Under the pieces are notes generated by a model. The model made no database searches and was not told the origin of the DNA. It worked only from the letters and a program-made list of their open reading frames with translations. This document shows, in pieces, positions 22,701 through 33,549 of a stretch of 64,000 nucleotides of DNA. The first letter of the stretch is position 1. Each line of letters starts with the position of its first letter. The translations under genes were made by a program, and so were the position numbers. The DNA lies in the NCBI GenBank assembly GCA_037576215.1, contig JBANDB010000004.1:3844001-3908000 (forward strand). Direction: 5' to 3'. The stretch comes from Armillaria gallica. Taxonomy: Eukaryota > Basidiomycota > Agaricomycetes > Agaricales > Physalacriaceae.

Positions 22701-23235
22701 GCACGTACTGACATCGCCTAGTATTTCCTCGGAGTTGTAGCCTACCCCACAACTCTTATTTATGGTAATAATATCTTCTAGTGATTTCCATGGTCTTCTA
22801 GGACCACCAGCATCTAGTCTAGGCCTCGCACGCATCGGCCAAAGTCAGGGACATCAGTCTTACTTCAATTCTAAACATTCTGAGGTCTAGAGCGCTAGTT
22901 CCCTGCATGGCAGTGCCTCGTGTGTCATAGATCAAGGTTGCACGAAGTATCAATTATCTCTTGAGCTTCACTGGTTCCATTCTTAGCACGTGTCTTCCGT
23001 GCATTGTCAGTGTACTCAGTGTCAAGTGCTGGGGCTTTAGACTTAGTGTGACCCTTATGGTATCACTCTGCAGTTAAGCCTTGCGCTCCACCAAGCATCA
23101 CTCAAGGAACTTCATTGTCCACACTTAGTACACTGCACTCTAAGGTATATCTCATTGCTTTGGTATCTAGGTCTTATAGAATGTATGTATTGATACATTT
23201 TGCGAAATTACACATGTGAATGCTTTTCAAGCATG

Positions 23236-24508
23236 TCAATGTATTGTATGGATTATACTGCTGCAAGAAACTCGTAATTGTCTTCTGCTGCTCGATGAAG
23301 GCTTTTTCTAAAGCCACTATACGCTGCTGCTCGAATATGTCTTTCATCGAGGCCAGAATGCCTCCTACATCTTCTTGTTTTACTGCGGCTTCATTAGCGC
23401 TCACATTACTTTTGTTGCTCGCACAGACTCCATGCAATTCTCTTGTACTAGAAGCAGCTGTATCTAGCCTGTGGGCTTCATCTCACTTCCTATCCATTGA
23501 TGAAAACACTCCTTGGAGTACGTCAAGACCACTGGCCATAACTTCTTCCAGGGTATATGGATTTGCTGGATCTCTGCAGGTTTTTCCTGCTGGTGGATTC
23601 AGCCTCTCCAACCATAGCTTCATCGAGTTGCATAACCCATTAGACATTGGAGTGAGAAACTGATCCACCAGTTTCCTGTTTGAACATACGTCTTTGCTCT
23701 TGAGAACCGCTGCTAGGACTTGGAATTCTCATTTGAAAGACATGTAATCTGATCTCTCTTGGATCGGAGAGAGCCTGTATCAGTGTACGAGTTGTTTCAT
23801 TTCCTGCATAGCATCACGATCGCCAGCCAGGGTGCTGTCATAACTACCCAGTATATCTTTCTTAAACTCCTTGAACGTGCCCTTCACATAATGCTCTAGA
23901 ACTTTCCACTGCTTTTCTGTCTTGATGTCGGTATAGATGACAGCGTACTTCTTCTTTTCTGCATCAGTCATTACAGTGCTCTTATTGAATAACTCCTCTA
24001 ATCTTGAGAAGAATCTTTCTAGCTCTTCAGGATCTGTTGAGCTCTCAAATCTAGGTGCAGACTTTTCATTCAGTCTGGGCATAGATGGCACCATGGTGAT
24101 ATTACCATGGAATGGGGGTATGAAATATCTCGGGTTTGTGTTAGGTTGTGAGCTCGCAGTGGGAGCTCTGACAGTTCCTGTGGGACCAGGAATACCTGAA
24201 CTACTCAAACGGCTTCGATTAACTTGAACCGGAGCAGGTTCTTGCTGTGTTTGGATGTCTGCATTGGATTTACCCTTCTTAGCTGTGTGTTCTACTGCTG
24301 GAAAGGGGTATATTGGTTGAACACTTAGTCCTCATGCTGCTTTTGCTGATCTAGTCTTCAGTTCTCTAGGCTGAGATGGTCCTTGTACTGGTGGTACATG
24401 GATAGTCAATCTCTTTTGTGAGGTAGTGCCCTCGGTGTCAGAGTCATTCTGATTAGGAACTCGTCCAATGGATTTACTCCTTGGCGGAATTTTTGATAAG
24501 CTTAACAT
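23236..24508 (-). pseudogene. element B gag 5' part
   Basis: The frame opens at an ATG (24,508; MLSLSKIPPRSKSIGR) and reads a basic, Ser/Pro-rich N-terminus. A capsid region follows, matching element A (SMPRLNEKSAPRFESSTDPE, LEELFNKSTVMTDAEKKKYA), then a coiled-coil-like stretch ending at the solo LTR. TGAs interrupt at KAA*GLS, LVH*YRL, SFK*EFQ and DRK*DEA, all readable as CGA. It is homologous to gag of element A but is a separate family. Confidence 0.78.
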
Positions 24509-24578
24509 AGCTTTGTTGCACCGAGTAGCAAGTTGTTAAAACAAATCATGATACTATCAATGCACAATTGAAGACTCC

Positions 24579-24596
24579 CCCTCGCAGTGGGCTCCA
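24579..24596 (-). other. primer-binding site of element B
   Basis: Minus-strand TGGAGCCCACTGCGAGGG follows the LTR end (CATCA|TT|TGG). It differs from the element A site at two bases, one of them CpG-related. Confidence 0.7.
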
Positions 24597-24617
24597 AATG
24601 ATGAGGCTGGTGATGGG

Positions 24618-24992
24618 TGTTATGGACGGACTCAGGAATAACAAGCAAGGTGACTAATGCGATACTGCCTCTCACTTTGGGCAAGGCAACAGTACCATGG
24701 AGCTTATTACAGCGAGGCGGTGTAACACGTTAACTCTGGGCTCGGTTAAGAGGAGAGATTAAGTCCGTGTAGGATTGGATTTAGCTCAAAGCTAGGGTAC
24801 ATGGCTGAGAGCTACTCTACTTATATACTGGTTCGTCCATTGTCTATATCTATTTGTCCATCTGTCATTTGGGTGCTTTGATGAATGGAAACCACACAGT
24901 TGCCAGGTGTCGAAGGGAAAACGTTCAAGTCGTTCAATTTAGGCATGGGATGTTGAGGTGGCGAGGCGGGAAAAAATGAATAAATCATAACA
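24618..24992 (-). repeat. 3' LTR of element C
   Basis: Near-identical partner of 33,550-33,924. A minus-strand core promoter TATATAAG lies at 24,820-24,827. It is preceded internally by the polypurine tract. Confidence 0.9.
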
Positions 24993-25005
24993 TCACCCCC
25001 TCGTT
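24993..25005 (-). other. polypurine tract of element C
   Basis: Minus-strand AACGAGGGGGTGA directly abuts the 3' LTR, the expected plus-strand primer site. It begins about 22 bases after the pol stop codon. Confidence 0.7.
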
Positions 25006-25027
25006 AAGGCAGGCGTCCTGACTGCCA

Positions 25028-28000
25028 TTAAGGCTCGTTGTCGTCGGAGTCGCTTCGTGTCGAGTCCCAATATTCTTGGATAAGGCCCCCCCAGACATTG
25101 ACGTCTGGATCCTTTACCCACTTCTGTTTTCCATCGAGTCGCTGGGCGAGGTATGACCTGACCCATTCTCCATCACCATTTTGTTCGTACTTGAAGTCCA
25201 AGATCATGGTTACATGCTTGTTTTCGTCGGGTGATACGGTTTCGACTCTCCGCGCGGAGCAGTGTCATGCTTCGTATTCTTCTATTGCTTCTTGCGCGTG
25301 TTCCATGTCTTCTTCACATACCCAGGAGTTATGTTCCCAGGTCCATCCCTTCCACTTGACGAAGTAGTCTGTGGTGGTTCTGGACTTTTGTCCTCGTCGT
25401 CCGCGTACCTTTCTTGGTCACGCATCGAGGACTTCTTCAACTTCGTATTCTTTCTCATTTTTGATAAGGTCAGGTGGTGGTGGAGGCGGAAGCTCCTGGT
25501 TCAGGAACGCCAGGGGCGTATATGGGGTCAACAGCTTCTCGTTGAAGCAGGGGTGGATCTTCCAGTGCAGTGGCAATTTTAGCTTGTAGGTGCTGGCACC
25601 GGCCTTTTCAAGGATCAAGAAGGGACCGACACGTTTGTCGTCCAACTTCTTCTTGGGTCAGGGAAGATGCAAGTTTGTTGCATCGAGCCAGACGTGATCG
25701 CCTATCTGGTATGGGTGTGCATCACGTTTTCTCTTGTCGTACTGGTTCTTCATTTTTTCGGTGGCCTCATGGAGGGCTTTCTCAGTCTCTGCGTGGATCG
25801 TAGTCATCTTTTTTGCGAAGTCCTCCGCTGCTGGGTTAGCGAATGGGGTGGTACACCGAGAGTCGGGCATGACTCTGGGGTGTCAGCTGTAGAGTACCAT
25901 GAATGGACTCTTGCCAGTTGCACTGTGCACTCGGTTGTTATGGGCGAATTTCACCAATGGCAGCCAGTCGCTCCAATCAGTCTGTCGGTGGTTCACGAAT
26001 ATCCGAAGGTATTTGATGATCTCCTGGTTGACTCGTTCGGTCTGGCCATCCGTTTGTGGGTAGAAGGCCATCAATGTGTTCATTGTGATGTCGAGTAGTC
26101 GGTACAGTTCTTTCATGAATTGGGATACGAACTGCGGGCCCCTGTCGGATATGACAACTTGGGGCATTCCGTGTCGCATGTATACGTGATCGCACAGGAG
26201 TCAGGCCCAGCCTTCAGCTGAGAGTTCGGTATTACAGGCGATAGGAATGATTGCCTTAGAAAACCTATCGACAACTACGAGCATCACGTCGTGGCCGTTA
26301 GAGTCGGGGAGTCCAGTAATCATATCAATGGATATGTGAGTCCATGGTCTGATTGGTACTTCGTTCGGGTGCAGCAGTGCTGCCTTTGCGTGTGTGTCTG
26401 ACTTTGTTCGTTGGCATGTTTTGCAGCCCTTAACATAGGCTTCAACATCTTTCTTCAGTTTGGGCCACCAGTAGTCGCGGAGCACTAGCTCCTTCGTCTT
26501 CTCAATTCCTGGGTGGCCGGCGGTGATGTGGTTGTGATATTGGGAAATGATGTCACCCTGTAGCGTCTTCTTGTGGGGTACATAAATTCATCCATCGTAG
26601 TGCAGAAGCCCCCCCTGGCGGGAGATCCCTCATTCGTGAGCGAGGGAGGCTGCGATGCCTTCATCCCAAAGCTCTTCTTGTTGGGTTGCTTCTTCAACTG
26701 TTTGCTGCGTTTCCGTCGTAGTGGGCATGACGAGAGCTCGGAAATGCGCGGCTTCTAGTACAATGATGTTGTCGTTGTCCTTCGATCCTTGATCGTGATC
26801 GCTTCGTCGGGAAAGCAGGTCGGCTTTCACATTCTGGGCGCCGGGCTTGTGGAAGAGCTTGAAATGGTATTCAGCGAGCTCAGTCACCCACCGCGCCTGT
26901 CGTCAGTTTAGCTTCTGCAGAAGTTGGAAGTACTGGAGGTTTTGGTGATCCATCCAGATTTCTACATCGTGTTTGGCGCCCATGAGATAATGGTGCCATT
27001 CCGAGAGCACAAGCATGATTGCGAGCAACTCCTCGTCATATATTTCATAGTTTCGTTCCATCACGCTAAGTGACTTCAACATGAAAGCCACTGGGTGCCA
27101 TACTCCGTTCTGCTGTTGACTAAGGACAGCGCCAACTGCTCCCTCACTGGAGTCGGCTTCGACCCGGAAGGGTTCATTGTCGTTTGGGATGGCTAGGATG
27201 ATGTCCTCGGCCATTCATCATTTGAGTTCCTTGAATGCATTTTCTTGGGCCTTTCCCCAGCCCCATTCGGTGTTACCCATGAGCTGAGTGAGTGGCCTGA
27301 TGACTTTTGAATACATCTTGATGAACTTCCGGTAGAAGTTCATAAAGCCGAGGAACGATTGGAGTTCTTTCTTTTTCCTAGGCGCAGGCCACTCAGAGAT
27401 GCCGGTGACCTTGACAGGGTCCATTCGTATCAAGTTTTCGCTGATGATTACTCTGAGGTATTCAGTCTCAAGGACCTCGAACTCGCACTTTTCCGCTTTG
27501 AGGAAAAGTTTGTTCTCACGAAGGCGTTGGAGGACGCGTTTCACGATTTGTCGATGTTTCCCCAGGTTCTTGGAGAAGATCAAGATATCGTCCAGGTAGA
27601 TGGTCACCTTGCCTTCGGCAATTAGGTCTTTGAAGATGTCGTTCATCATCCACTGGAAGGTCGCAGGCGAGTTGGTCAGCCTGAAGAACATGACGGTGGG
27701 TTCGAAGAGCCCACAATTTGTGCAGAAAGCAGCTTTCTCCTCGTTGCCCTCTCGGATTCAGACGTTGTTGTATCCCCAACGAACGTTGAGCTTGGTGAAG
27801 TACTTGGCTCCACGAAGCTTATCGATCAGCTCAGAAATGAGTGGCAATGGGTATTGATTCTTGATTGTCATCTCGTTCAGTTTTTGGTAATCCTGAACTG
27901 GTTGCAACATGCCGTCCTTTTTCTTCACGAAGAAGAAGGGGGAGGTGAAGGGCGATTTCGAGGGGTGGATACGGCCCGATTCAAGGTTTTTGTCAAGGAA

Positions 28001-29989
28001 CTTGTCGAGTTGTTCCTGTTCAGTTCGGTTCAAGGGGTAAACATTGCAGTCCAAGGTTGACTTTGCATTGGGGATAAGCTCTATGGCGTGATCCCATGCC
28101 TTCTGTTCGGGGAGTTCGTCAAAGTTCTCTTTGGCGAATAGGTCGCGGAAAGAATGGTAGTGCTTGGGGACAAGCTCTTTGAAAGCCTTCTTGGGCTTGT
28201 CGGCATTAGCTTTGGCCACAAGATCGTTTGCGTGATGCATGGCACAGAGGACCAACTCCTCTTCCATTTGTATGGCGAGAATGGTGTTGCTTTCTTCGAG
28301 TTCTTCATCCCAGCGGTCATCGGGATCTGTGTCGGGGAGTTCAATGTGATTCTTCGCGCATTGACAGCGTCTGAAGATCATGTTCCTGGTTTTCCAGTTC
28401 ATGATGGGGTTGTGGCGCTTGAGCCAGTCATGCCCGAGGTAGATGTCCTTTGTTCCGAGGTTTGTGATGGCAAGGTCAATGTGCTTGCAGTGTTCTCCAA
28501 TCGTCAGGCAGAGCTCTACGAACTCTGTCACGTCTCTTTCTTGGTTGCGGGTTCCGTCGGCATTGTACACTGGAATGGGTATCTTTGCCTTTCTCGTGTC
28601 GATCTGATGTTTATCTATGTAGGTGCAGTTGATCGCGCTTCCAGTGCACCCGCTGTCGAGCAGGGCCTTCATACTGAGGATCTGTCATCCTGTACAGGGT
28701 TCAACGACTACGGAAATCATCAGGTCGCTAGTCGATCCCCTGATGTATCGGATTGGCTCCCGGAGTTCGTAGAGCTTTTCACAGGAGTATTCTTCGTCGT
28801 TGTTTTGGAGTTCATGGAGTAACTCATCTGTGAGTTCCCCCATTCGGTCCTTGTGTAGCCACAGGCAAAGGACTGCGCAAGCGGCATTGTCGCTCAACGC
28901 TTTGCAGACGGCTCGCAGCATCCAGTCAACCTCAAAGGGTTTCATCCATCGGTGAGAGACCTCTTGAACCTTCGCACTGACCATTACAGGTGCAGCTACC
29001 GTTGGTGAGGTCACCTTGTTCGGAGTCTCGACCCCCTCGTTAGGGAGAGACTTGGTTGCGTGTGTCGGGGACTCGGGTGGAGTCGGGAGTGTATTTTTGC
29101 ATTGCTTCAGGGAAATTGTCAGGCTGCCCGCTGTAAGCCATCGCCTGAAAGAGGTGTCGTCTTCTTCGTCAGGTACTTCAATCATACTTACGTGCTCCCT
29201 CTTCACCGCCTGGGCGCTAGCGGCTTCCCTCCATTCGGCTTTCTTGTCGTCCTCTCCAGCCACGAGTGGGGAACCGGAGGTGCGTTTCCTGGGAGCAGCG
29301 CCCTGATCTTGGCCACAAATACGTGCAGAGGCACAAGGCGGGACTTGGACTGAATGAACGGAATTACCAGTCAAGCCAACTGTTCCTGGGCCCATAAAGG
29401 GACCTTGCGGTCCCATAGGGTTCCTCGTTTCTTTCAGGGTTCCCAATCTCCCTTCAGTCATCAGGTTCATAGCCCAGGGGTGCAGACCCCATGGCTGGTC
29501 ACAGGAAGGGATCTTGCCATCAGCAGCGCTGGCTCTGCCTGCTGGTTCGTCCATCCTTGCAGTATTCCCCATATCCAAGCCAGATTTTGCCAAAGCTATT
29601 TTCTGAGCCTGGGGGGCCACTTCGTCACAAGTGTAGCCCTGTGCCCCATCTGGTCGATCCTGTCTTGCGGCGCACGTCTCGCTGTCCTTGGAATCACCTT
29701 GAGTCGCAGGATCACGCACCCGAGGAGTCGCCATTAAGATAGGTGGTGATGTGGTGGTCACCTTTTCGATTGATGCGTTCACTCACGATGAGCTACTTGC
29801 CAGTCGATTAGCCGTTCTTCTTGCTGCAGGTTTCCCTACTACGGCATGCATTGAGTGAGGGCCTGCAGCTATCCCTCCTTCTGGGGGAGAGACATCTGTG
29901 GATTTGTTAGCGTTGTCGTTGGTTTGTAAGGCGTCGTATCAGTTCACTGATTCTGTAACTGGGCGCATGGAAGTCGAAATTTGGTGCAT
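25028..29989 (-). pseudogene. element C pol: protease, RT, RNaseH, integrase, chromodomain
   Basis: One minus-strand frame opens at about 30,040 (first Met 29,989) and ends TAA at 25,028-25,030. A long N-terminal extension precedes the protease (ALLDSGCTGSAI). RT has PLPLISELIDKL, motif A changed to TKLNVRWGYNN (Asp to Asn at CpG), FFRLTNSPATFQ (Gly to Arg at CpG) and an intact YLDD. RNaseH, the integrase zinc region (CKTCQRTKS) and DDE residues (SIDMITGLP, ISDRGPQF, TERVNQEI) follow. The GPF/Y module (RVGPFLIL...CFNEKLL) and a chromodomain (EYEVEEVLDA..DYFVKWKGW..NSWV) end the core, with a 60-residue tail after it. At least twelve TGAs interrupt it. Several sit where the family has Arg (LN*RQARW, LP*PKKKL). 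Confidence 0.88.
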
Positions 29990-30186
29990 AGGCTGTACAT
30001 TGTTCGTATTGATTTTTTTGTGTCTTTTTAAAGTCACGTAAGTAGAAACCGGCCCCACATGGGACAGCCGGGGTATAGCCAAATGTGTATGTAAATCGTC
30101 TGTAATGGAATGAGACCATTCTATGGTATGTAAATGCGCACCAGTGAAGTCTGAGGTCGCTGCAGGCGAATCAGAACCCAGGCGAC

Positions 30187-31667
30187 CTAATCTTTTACCT
30201 CCTCGACATAAGTGCTCTCTGTGAGTGGTAATTCCTCCTGCATCGTCACCGCCCTAACCTCCTTCCGTGGTTTCAGGCAGTCCTTCGAGAGGTGTCCTTT
30301 GGTTCTGCATCGGAAACAAAGACCCTCTTTCATATATCGCGCTCGGTCGACCTGCATTCTGGCGTCCAGGTCTGTCGGGGTGACCCATCGTCCAGTCGAG
30401 TCCCTTCCTTTTGCATTGTTCGGGGGTTTGTTCATCGAGGAACTTGTTGTGCCCCTGGTAGCGTGCTTGTTGCTATTGGGGGTGGCGATCTGCTTCTGCT
30501 GGGGCGGCAGCTTCTTGTCGGGGCGTCGTTCGAGCCCTTGCGTTTGGTCAAAGACCTGCTGCTTCTGCCATTCCTCATACATCTGGATGACGCGCTGTTT
30601 CCACTCTTGATAGTTGCATGGAATCCCGAGCCTGATATCGGCAATGATTCTCCCGTAGCTGGAAGGGATTCCCCTTCGCACTGCTCATACAAGGGGGCTG
30701 TCCGGGCTTTCATCAGCGAGGCGGTTAGCCAGCTTGGCCTCCCTCTCGAGTCGTCGGAAGAAGATGTGGGCAGGGTCACCCCCCATCCATATCTCTTCCA
30801 TGCGCTTCTCATGGACAAGTTCTATCGCCGGGTCCTGGAATTGGTTGCAGAATTCCTCCTCAAAGTCCTCGAAGTGTGGGAACCGGTATTGGGGTCCCGT
30901 GTTGTAGTCGGCCTCATCTTGTGGTGTTGTGTTGTGCCCTGGGACAGCCGGGATGTACCAGAAGTCGTCACGGCGATGCACCCACCAGTCTTCTGCTTCC
31001 CCCTCCAGGAAGGAGGTGAGGAACAGTATCATCAGGGATGATATTCCCTGGAAATGGTTTCGGAAGACTGCGAAGTACGTTGAGCAGTCTCCCAGGAAGC
31101 GTTCAATGTCATCGTAATCCCCTTTGAACTTCCACGGGGTATTGAGGAGGATCGGTTTGACTCCTGCTATCGGTGGTGGCGTGTTCTCGTTCCAGGCCCC
31201 TAGGGGGCTGAATGGCAGGGGTTCATTCCCTGACAGTGGTCGGTGTCGGGGCCTGGTCGTGAAGGTCTGTGCGCTGGTGGTCTCCTCTGCTGTGCATCGG
31301 CTAACTCATCTTGTAGCCGTATGTTTTCATTCCTCATCTGCGCAACCTGCACTTCTAGCCACACCATATGTTGCTTGGCCATCTCTTGCGGTGCCTCCCC
31401 TCCTTCTCCCATTTCAACTTCTCCCCCCTGTCCTGCCCCGGCAATAAGGATGCTTGTTGAGGGGCCTCGATATCCTGGCCGCCTTGGGTCTCGCTGTACG
31501 GGTGGCGAGTCCGGCAAGGGGCCCACTTCAAAATCGGGGACGTCAGCCAGGTTCTGGGATGGAATGAACCCAGCCAGGAAGGGGTAGTAGAACTCTTCAG
31601 CTCAATGGACCCGCTGTCTGGTTCCGGAGCCAGTTGTTCTCTCTTGCGGCGAGGGGATGGAGGGCAT
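30187..31667 (-). pseudogene. element C gag
   Basis: The start is taken as ATG 31,667, overlapping the end of the upstream ORF. A coiled-coil-like segment (EMAKQHMVWLEVQVAQMRNE) leads into the capsid (PWKFKGDYDDIERFLGDC, LTSFLEGEAEDWW). One CCHC knuckle follows, CFRCRTKGHLSKDC, and TAG at 30,187. TGAs at VH*AEEF and LV*AVRR fit CGA. The frame slips by -1 at a five-G run (31,203-31,207, plus strand), which one missing base would explain. pol is in another frame after a 150-base gap. Confidence 0.8.
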
Positions 31668-32910
31668 CCTCCAGCTCCCTCTGTTCGTCGGTCGTGCGGA
31701 ACCGGATGTGGTGTAGGCGGTTGCCCTCCGCTGGGGGGTATCTTCATCGATCCTGGTTCTCGAAGATTCGAGCCATGATCATATTGTGTCGCTGCACAAG
31801 GGTCCCGATAATGGGGTCTCCTCGTTCTGTGGCGAGGAAGTAGCCCATGGGTTCCCATACGTGATGATTGCATGCAGAGAACCTTCTTTCCACGTCCTGC
31901 CACCTGAGATCCCAGGCAGCAGTTCGTTCGGGTCCGAGGATCTCTCAATCCCGGACCGATAGATCCAGCCAATCAAAGTCTGCCCTTCCCACGTAGAAGG
32001 GGTCCCCTGCAATTTGTTCGTTCCCCTGGTGGTCATACCGGAGGGGGTCGAATTTGTGGTCGTGGATGAGCTGCTGTTGGTAGGAGATGAAGTCCTCGGC
32101 AGGGGAGTCCGAGTCCGATATGTCAGACTCGGGGAACGCACCAAGTGCCCTGAGTTGGTTGGAGTGTGGGATGGTGATCCTTGGTCGGATGCGAGGACGG
32201 CGGCGTAAGACGGGTGTTGGGCCGCCAGGGTATGCAGGGGTGGGGTCATCGCTGTTGGTGTCATGAATGGTAATAACCTCTGGTATTCCCAATTCTGTGG
32301 TGGTAAAGCCAGGGGCGTCATTAGGGGCCACTGGTTGGTCCCATACACATAAGTTGGCTGGGGTATCATCTGGTTGCCAGGTCCCTATAGGGTAGTCCTG
32401 GTCGTCAGCGGGGGTCGGTCCATCAAGGACGTTAGTCCATACGTCCCTGGTCTCAGGGACAGAGTCTGGACTGGGGGTTCTTGGAACATTACTGGGCCCT
32501 GGGGTTGCATTGCGGGGTATCTCGGAGGGGCCGAACTCCTGCCTACTCTCAAAGAACTCCCCTGAGGAGCTTCAGGACGCAATGACCCAGGTTCGGGTCT
32601 TTCGGCACGACGATGTTGTCATAATTGTCGCGTTTCTTGAGGTGTCGGTGTTGGTGGTGGTAGAGGAACATCCAGGCATCTGGGTGTATGTTCCAGGGAA
32701 GACATATTGTCTTGGATAGGCAGCGTAGTCGAGGTTATACCAGGCGTGGACTGGTACCAGCAGTCCCCAATGCTGTAGGTAGTGTTGGATCGTCTCCCTG
32801 AATGCAAGGAGAATCAGGGAAGTGAAGAAAAAGATTAGGACGGCTCCAGCGATGGCAGAGCTAAGGGTGATGAATTGGGTTGTGGTCAGGTCAGGGGTCA
32901 TCGGCGCCAT
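31597..32910 (-). pseudogene. accessory ORF of element C: N-terminal membrane anchor plus ~400-residue domain
   Basis: The ATG at 32,910 starts a frame that stays open for 438 codons apart from three TGAs (IAS*SSS, VRD*EIL, QDR*RYP), all readable as CGA. Residues 11-37 are a strong membrane segment (FITLSSAIAGAVLIFFFTS). A Tyr-rich juxtamembrane part follows, then a Pro/Asp-rich region, and finally a charged C-terminal part (AAWDLRWQDVERRFSACNHH, REL.DALHPLAAREN). It overlaps the start of gag by 71 bases. I recognise no family. Its position upstream of gag is not that of a retroviral env, which lies after pol. Restricting damage to TGA suggests the frame was intact before decay. Confidence 0.6.
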
Positions 32911-33056
32911 TGTCGTTGTAGTCGGTCTATGTCGCACAGGAGAAGCGCGATCTGTTGGAGGGTAGCTTGTACGAGGACGAAGGCTAGTACATTTAGTGCG
33001 AGGATTAGTCACGGATCTAAATCTGTCCCTGCTGGTGGAGCCATCATAAGGTTCAT
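32898..33056 (-). pseudogene. small membrane-protein ORF of element C
   Basis: A frame of 53 codons starts with ATG at 33,056, overlapping the stop of the preceding ORF as ATGA. It ends 13 bases inside the next ORF. Codon 16 is TGA (DLDP*LIL), readable as CGA. Residues 17-41 form one hydrophobic helix (LILALNVLAFVLVQATLQQI), followed by a basic/polar tail (DRLQRQWRR). No family is recognised. Confidence 0.5.
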
Positions 33057-33181
33057 TCAGCGCGGATATGTCTGATGATGAGAAAACAGTCAAAGACTGC
33101 TAGTGAGAGGAGGGCGCAGATAGCGATGGTGGCTGCGATGGTGACTACTGTGATTGTCTGTGGGGTCCAGGCTGCTTCCAT
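33053..33181 (-). CDS. 42-residue single-helix membrane protein ORF of element C
   Basis: An intact frame from ATG 33,181 to TGA 33,053-33,055. After eight polar residues, nearly all the rest is hydrophobic (TITVVTIAATIAICALLSLA), ending in a basic tail (RHIRAE). Its stop overlaps the start of the next ORF by the ATGA pattern and its start lies inside the preceding ORF, so the block looks like a compact polycistronic unit. It is too short for function assignment. Confidence 0.5.
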   Translation of the reverse strand: MEAAWTPQTITVVTIAATIAICALLSLAVFDCFLIIRHIRAE

Positions 33182-33342
33182 GCAGCTTTTCTGGTTTCAG
33201 TATAGATGACGGCGAGGAAGGATTGGAGGATGGTGTCGAGGGGGAGGTTGTTTCTTTCCGTTACTCGAACGGCATGTTCTTCAATTGATGTTGAGGTCAT
33301 AGTCCCCTCCGTAGTATCTGCAGTAATCGTACTGCTGGTCAT
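33145..33342 (-). CDS. first ORF of element C leader
   Basis: ATG 33,342 opens a 65-residue frame rich in Thr, Ser and Glu, with one amphipathic stretch (LPLDTILQSFLAVIY). The same frame is open further upstream to the LTR without an ATG. It overlaps the next ORF by 37 bases. No family is recognised; it may be a leader ORF rather than a protein gene. Confidence 0.35.
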   Translation of the reverse strand: MTSSTITADTTEGTMTSTSIEEHAVRVTERNNLPLDTILQSFLAVIYTETRKAAWKQPGPHRQSQ

Positions 33343-33535
33343 CGTCGCTGTATTCCAGGGTTGGAACTGGTCTTTTTGGGCATTTTTTATGATTGCGCCA
33401 AGGTTTCTTGTGGCCTCCAGGAGTTCTGCTATGGTCGGGGTTCTTTCAGTTCTGGATGTACTTCGGGAGTCGAGAGTTTTGTCAGTTCGAGGGCATAAAA
33501 GATCTCTGCGGTAAACGTTAGGAGATATAGTAGAA

Positions 33536-33549
33536 AGCTTCGAGCTAAC
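33536..33549 (-). other. self-complementary primer-binding site of element C
   Basis: Directly inside the 5' LTR the minus strand reads GTTAGCTCGAAGCT, which does not start with TGG. Its complement AGCTTCGAGCTAAC matches AGCTTTGAGCTAAA in the LTR (33,713-33,725 and the 3' copy) at 12 of 14 bases; one mismatch is CpG-type. The matching LTR stretch begins about 35 bases after the TATA box, near the expected transcript 5' end. This is the arrangement of Tf1/sushi-type self-primed chromoviruses. Confidence 0.65.

Larger units (their letters stand above)
21390..23230 (-). mobile_element. solo LTR of a further family (D) inserted in element B gag
   Basis: A 1.84-kb segment breaks gag between NTLTC and PAQPGF. 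It is flanked by the 5-bp duplication GCATG (21,385-21,389 and 23,231-23,235). Its ends are TTGAA...TTCAA; the base next to the duplication is ambiguous. The minus-strand start shares GTGTAATTT.GCAAAA with the element B LTR, and a TATAAAT core lies near 22,516-22,522, so it is LTR-like. It contains the tandem hairpin array at 21,809-22,213 and no coding region. Confidence 0.78.

Noticed and set aside
28154..28822. 222-codon plus-strand ORF
   Set aside because: It is the antisense shadow of element C protease and RT, which have recognisable motifs on the other strand.
31200..31300. Programmed frameshift within element C gag
   Set aside because: No slippery heptamer in phase was found, and one missing base in the adjacent G5 run explains the break.
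31597..33342. Retroviral-type envelope gene in element C
   Set aside because: The membrane ORFs lie before gag, not after pol, are small or have an N-terminal anchor only, and show no signal peptide plus fusion-like arrangement.
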